Assembly: GCA_021770785.1 (NCBI GenBank)
Contig: JAETQH010000048.1
Coordinates: 1-34,703 of the forward strand
Direction of reading: 5' to 3'
DNA length: 34,703 bases
Source: Lachnospiraceae bacterium
GTDB lineage: Bacteria; Bacillota; Clostridia; Lachnospirales; Lachnospiraceae
The notes beneath the pieces are model-generated. The model was not told where the DNA came from, did no database searches, and was given only the letters and a program-made list of their open reading frames with translations. Every line of letters starts with the position of its first letter. Position 1 is the first letter of the stretch. A program made the position numbers and the translations under genes. This document shows positions 32,298 to 34,703 of this stretch, in pieces.

Positions 32298-32307
32298 TTC
32301 TTCTTCC

Positions 32308-32706
32308 TCAATTCCTATGGAACTTTATCAGTGTATCCAATGGCATACTTTCGCCGGCATAATAGCTTTTTAATAATTCTTCTGAAATTCCAAGCATTTC
32401 AGCGACTTCATCATCTCCAAGTCCGGTTTTTCTTATCCAAAAAAGAATACTTTTTCCGGTACTTTCATTTTGTCCAGAATAGGAAGAAATCCCATATGGC
32501 ATTTTCTGTTCTACCATACCAAGTAAATAATCTGTTGACACTTTAAAAATACTGGCTAGTTTTACGAGAATATCGGCAGGCGGTATTCGTTCATCATTTT
32601 CATAGAAAGATACCATTTTAGGTGTTAAACCAAGTTTATTTGCCAGCTCTTTTTGAGTGAACTGATTTTCTGTTCGACAATTTTTGATGCGATTGCCTAT
32701 GGACAC
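32308..32706 (-). CDS. XRE-family repressor of the element
   Basis: This protein of about 132 residues starts at GTG 32706 (VSIGNRIKNCRTENQFTQ), 7 nt after AGGAGG. The first domain is a typical XRE helix-turn-helix (QKELANKLGLTPKMVSFYENDERIPP, then LVKLASIFKVSTDYLLG). A second, weaker HTH-like unit follows (DDEVAEMLGISEELLKSYYAG). It is read leftward from a control region facing the Cro-like gene, which is the layout of a lysogeny repressor. It lacks a RecA-dependent cleavage domain. The C terminus seems cut by a frameshift. Confidence 0.85.
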   Translation of the reverse strand: MSIGNRIKNCRTENQFTQKELANKLGLTPKMVSFYENDERIPPADILVKLASIFKVSTDYLLGMVEQKMPYGISSYSGQNESTGKSILFWIRKTGLGDDEVAEMLGISEELLKSYYAGESMPLDTLIKFHRN

Positions 32707-32751
32707 TAAACCACCTCCTAAAATAATTTTACCACATTTTTCAAAAAAGTG

Positions 32752-32780
32752 TTGACAATGAACTAAAAGTACTGTACTAT
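32752..32780 (+). promoter_or_regulatory. Rightward early promoter of the element
   Basis: A perfect TTGACA (32752-32757), a 17-bp spacer and TACTAT (32775-32780). Repressor-type palindromes overlap the spacer, the -10 and the transcription start. Confidence 0.8.
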
Positions 32781-32803
32781 AAGTACACATGAACTATAAG
32801 TAC
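32761..32803. promoter_or_regulatory. Triple operator in the divergent control region
   Basis: Three copies of the half-palindrome ACTAWAAGTAC lie at 32761-32772, 32775-32786 and 32792-32803. The central one is a perfect GTACT-ATA-AGTAC palindrome (32774-32786). A fourth, perfect copy (GTACT-AAA-AGTAC) lies at 33012-33024. The sites cover the rightward promoter and its start, as expected for lambda-like control. Confidence 0.75.
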
Positions 32804-32821
32804 CATGAAAGGAGTGATAAA

Positions 32822-33028
32822 ATGAACAATGTCAAGGTATACCGCAAGAAGGAAAATATCAGTTTAACTGAGTTATCTGTCCATACAGGCGTGTCGGAGA
32901 GGCATTTACGCTTTATTGAAAATGGGGACAGAACTCCTTCTTTGTATGTGGCAAAGAAGATTGCGGATTGCCTTCATAGTACTGTTGATGATATTTTTTT
33001 GAGTGAAAAATGTACTAAAAGTACATGA
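32822..33028 (+). CDS. Cro-like XRE regulator (68 aa)
   Basis: ATG 32822 has AGGAG 8 nt upstream. The protein starts MNNVKVYRKKENISLTELSV and is a single XRE domain (HTGVSERHLRFIENGDRTPS, ADCLHSTVDDIFL). It is the first gene of the rightward transcript and faces the repressor, so Cro-like function is likely. Its last codons (KCTKST) are formed by the fourth operator palindrome at 33012-33024, so an operator is embedded in the coding end. Confidence 0.85.
   Translation: MNNVKVYRKKENISLTELSVHTGVSERHLRFIENGDRTPSLYVAKKIADCLHSTVDDIFLSEKCTKST
33012..33024. promoter_or_regulatory. Fourth operator inside the 3' end of the Cro-like gene
   Basis: GTACT-AAA-AGTAC is a perfect palindrome, extended by AT/AT to 7-bp arms (33010-33026), and matches the operators at 32761-32803. 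Binding here could loop to the promoter sites about 230 bp away or block elongation. Confidence 0.65.
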
Positions 33029-33073
33029 AATATCATCTTGTGTCTATTTTAACGGAAGGAGGAAAGTAAATAA

Positions 33074-33553
33074 ATGGGACGACGTCCAACAAAAGCAGCA
33101 GATAATCCATTCTGTCAGGCCAGATTAAGGGCGGCAGAGTACAATGAGAAGTTCTTTTCAAAGGAATATGCTGCGGAGCAGTTACATATTTCAGCCAGCC
33201 AGCTTCAGGATTATGAACTGGGAATTACAAAGTGTATTCCTCCGGACAACATTCTGAGAATGGCGGATTTATACCGGGCTCCGGAATTAAAGAATCTCTA
33301 TTGCAGAGAAATGTGTCCTTTAGGCGGGGATGTTCCGGTTCTGGAATTAGATGATCTGGACCGGATAACAGTAAAAGCTATGGCAAGTTTGAGAAAGGCC
33401 GCTGAAACAAAAGAACTTTTATTGGACATAACCGAGGATGGTGTGATAAGCGAGGATGAAAAACCATCATTAAAACGGGTTTTGGAAACGCTTGATGAAA
33501 TTTCCGCTATTGCACAGAATCTGAAAGCCTGGACAGAAAAAAATTTGAAATAG
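33074..33553 (+). CDS. XRE-like DNA-binding protein (159 aa)
   Basis: The N-terminal part after MGRRPTKAADNPF contains a HTH of the XRE type (YAAEQLHISASQLQDYELG, then IPPDNILRMADLYRAPELK). The C-terminal half is a helical region (KAMASLRKAAETKELLLDIT and KRVLETLDEISAIAQNLKAW). Such proteins are common behind the cro gene in Lachnospiraceae phages and conjugative elements. AAGGAGG lies before the ATG at 33074. No enzymatic motif is seen. Confidence 0.8.
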   Translation: MGRRPTKAADNPFCQARLRAAEYNEKFFSKEYAAEQLHISASQLQDYELGITKCIPPDNILRMADLYRAPELKNLYCREMCPLGGDVPVLELDDLDRITVKAMASLRKAAETKELLLDITEDGVISEDEKPSLKRVLETLDEISAIAQNLKAWTEKNLK

Positions 33554-33560
33554 GGGGACT

Positions 33561-33989
33561 GTGGTGTATCTAAATACCAATTTATCTTTTTTGCGGGAAA
33601 ATAAAGCATTGACACAATTAGAAGTTGCTGGAGAAGTTGGTTTAAGTCAGAAAGTAGTATCTGCCTATGAAAGAGGAGTGCGGGAGCCATCACTGAAAAA
33701 TCTGATAAAAATAGCAGGGTATTTTTCGGTGAGTATTGATGACCTGCTCCTGAAGGATTTGCGGCCACAAGGTTCTATACTGGCCCGGAATTTGAAGTAT
33801 CTCCGAAATAGAGGGCATTTCAGCCAGGGCGATATGGCAAGGCTGCTTAAAATAAGCAAGGCCAATATGGGCAAATATGAAAGCGGCGCTGCCGAACTGA
33901 GCAACCAGGGATTGATAAATGTGTCAGAGTTTTTCGGGGTTACTGTAGATGATTTGCTGAAAAAGGATTTGTCAAAGGAGGGAAAGTAA
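33561..33989 (+). CDS. Tandem-XRE regulator (two HTH domains)
   Basis: This protein of about 142 residues has two XRE domains in a row: NLSFLRENKALTQLEVAGEV with SQKVVSAYERGVREPSLKN and SIDDLLLKDL, then NLKYLRNRGHFSQGDMARLL with SKANMGKYESGAAELSNQG and TVDDLLKKDL. They look like a duplicated unit with the same DDLL-KDL ending. GTG codons at 33561 and 33564 are both possible after GGGGG; the exact start is uncertain. One chain could bind two operator half-sites. It starts 8 nt after the previous gene. Confidence 0.85.
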   Translation: MVYLNTNLSFLRENKALTQLEVAGEVGLSQKVVSAYERGVREPSLKNLIKIAGYFSVSIDDLLLKDLRPQGSILARNLKYLRNRGHFSQGDMARLLKISKANMGKYESGAAELSNQGLINVSEFFGVTVDDLLKKDLSKEGK

Positions 33990-33992
33990 AGC

Positions 33993-34286
33993 GTGGTAGA
34001 AAAATACAATCATTTCTTTGACCTGTATCTGCGGGTGTGTAAAGACGCATACGATCCGGAAAAACCATATGACAATCTGGATAAGTGTATCAGACTTTGC
34101 AAAAATCTTCGGGAACAGCTCATTGGAATGGTAGATTTGATTGCTGAAATGGGAGAATTCACCAGAGAAGCCGCTGATAAGGAGATTGAGAGAATCGTTG
34201 AAAAATTTTCCAGTATTGCTATTTGCCATGCTTATGTTACGGAAGGCGAAGTAATGGTATTCAGGGAAAAGGAGGGATTTAAGTGA
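33993..34286 (+). CDS. Hypothetical helical protein (97 aa)
   Basis: It starts at GTG 33993, with AGGAGG upstream. The protein is all-helical and acidic (EKYNHFFDLYLRVCKDAYDP, then a Leu-rich centre LCKNLREQLIGMVDLIAEMG). I recognise no family. It sits in a tight string of element genes and overlaps the next start by 4 bp, so it is likely translated. Confidence 0.65.
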   Translation: MVEKYNHFFDLYLRVCKDAYDPEKPYDNLDKCIRLCKNLREQLIGMVDLIAEMGEFTREAADKEIERIVEKFSSIAICHAYVTEGEVMVFREKEGFK

Positions 34287-34528
34287 AAGCACAAACTGCT
34301 CCGATTGCTCCGGGAAGGAACGGGGTTATACGAGTGCTTACCAAAGAGAACAGGAACTATTACACGGTAGAGGATGTGATGAATCTCTTGGGGGTGAAGC
34401 AGTCAAAGGCATATGACATCATGCGGAGCCTGAGAAAAGAGCTGATTGCTTCTGGCCGGCTGATTGAAGAATATCCTGCCGGACGGGTACCGAAGCGGTA
34501 TTTTGATTCCAGATGTGGGATTGATTAA
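34283..34528 (+). CDS. Excisionase-like helix-turn-helix protein
   Basis: This 81-residue protein has a small winged-helix/HTH unit (YTVEDVMNLLGVKQSKAYDI, then MRSLRKELIASGRLI and AGRVPKRYFDSR), the layout of excisionase-like or helix-turn-helix_17 proteins of clostridial elements. The GTG at 34283 overlaps the previous stop (GTGA) and has AGGAGGG upstream. It may be the directionality factor for the integrase or an element regulator. Its distance from int and the missing second arm-binding part make excision function a guess. Confidence 0.7.
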   Translation: MKAQTAPIAPGRNGVIRVLTKENRNYYTVEDVMNLLGVKQSKAYDIMRSLRKELIASGRLIEEYPAGRVPKRYFDSRCGID

Positions 34529-34550
34529 AACGATGGAAGGAAGGTGCGGA

Positions 34551-34703
34551 ATGTACCGGTATCAATGCGAAAAATGCGGTGCTCGTTTGGATCCTGGAGA
34601 GCACTGTGATTGTGAAGAAGAAGCGAAGCGGGAAGCAGAGCGCAGGGAAAGTTTTTATAAGAAGGAGGCAGGGAGCGATCAGTTTACGTTCAACTGGCCC
34701 CTG
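34551..34703 (+). CDS. Zinc-ribbon small protein, truncated by the window end
   Basis: ATG 34551 follows GGAAGG and is open to the last base of the window (51 codons). The N terminus MYRYQCEKCGARLDPGEHCD has a CxxC and a CxC-type pair (CEKCG, CDC), a zinc-ribbon arrangement, followed by a highly charged Glu/Arg/Lys helix. Such short proteins are common in phage and ICE early regions. The function is unknown. Confidence 0.6.
   Translation, partial: MYRYQCEKCGARLDPGEHCDCEEEAKREAERRESFYKKEAGSDQFTFNWPL

Overview
The window looks like chromosome from a spore-forming Lachnospiraceae-type Firmicute (class Clostridia). The evidence is consistent: purine-rich Shine-Dalgarno sites of the AGGAGG type, sigma-A promoters with 16-18 bp spacing, spoIIID, a SipL-like SPOCS/LysM spore-coat morphogenesis gene, veg, long-form hpf, a SEC-C-tagged methionine aminopeptidase and an AlaX-L protein. 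The species cannot be fixed from the sequence alone.

Bases 1-30180 are core chromosome. They hold the 3' end of an unidentified gene; an HPr-like small protein; a DUF2156-GNAT fusion; hpf; a decayed repeat tract; the ddl-murF peptidoglycan-precursor operon; a truncated GH53 galactanase lipoprotein; plsC on the minus strand; a PrcB-like lipoprotein; veg; the SPOCS/LysM gene; a secreted NlpC/P60 hydrolase; yqeY, a SurA_N-like membrane protein and map; a frameshifted small gene; alaX; a serine hydrolase; a vWA-like protein; and aroE-aroK with two small genes. A minus-strand block follows: a MIF-like tautomerase, a MacB/FtsX-type ABC exporter and its OmpR-type two-component system. Then come spoIIID, an HD-domain hydrolase, a CmpB-family membrane protein and guaA.

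From about 30.13 kb to the right edge lies the left end of an integrated element (prophage or ICE) at the 3' end of guaA, a documented island integration site. It carries a 41-residue Hol_Tox-like type I toxin with a convergent antisense-RNA promoter, a tyrosine integrase, a leftward repressor that appears frameshifted, and a rightward run of Cro/XRE-like and small DNA-binding genes. The divergent control region holds repeated palindromic operators. The right end of the element lies outside the window.

The features that ordinary gene annotation does not explain are: a roughly 90-nt palindromic repeat present twice with compensatory base changes in its stem; an identical direct-repeat box upstream of both the two-component genes and the ABC exporter; a second shared stem-plus-tail leader motif upstream of the NlpC/P60 and vWA genes; a veg terminator that swallows the ribosome-binding site of the next gene; four degenerate 55-bp tandem repeats after hpf; and the antisense RNA arrangement at the guaA junction.
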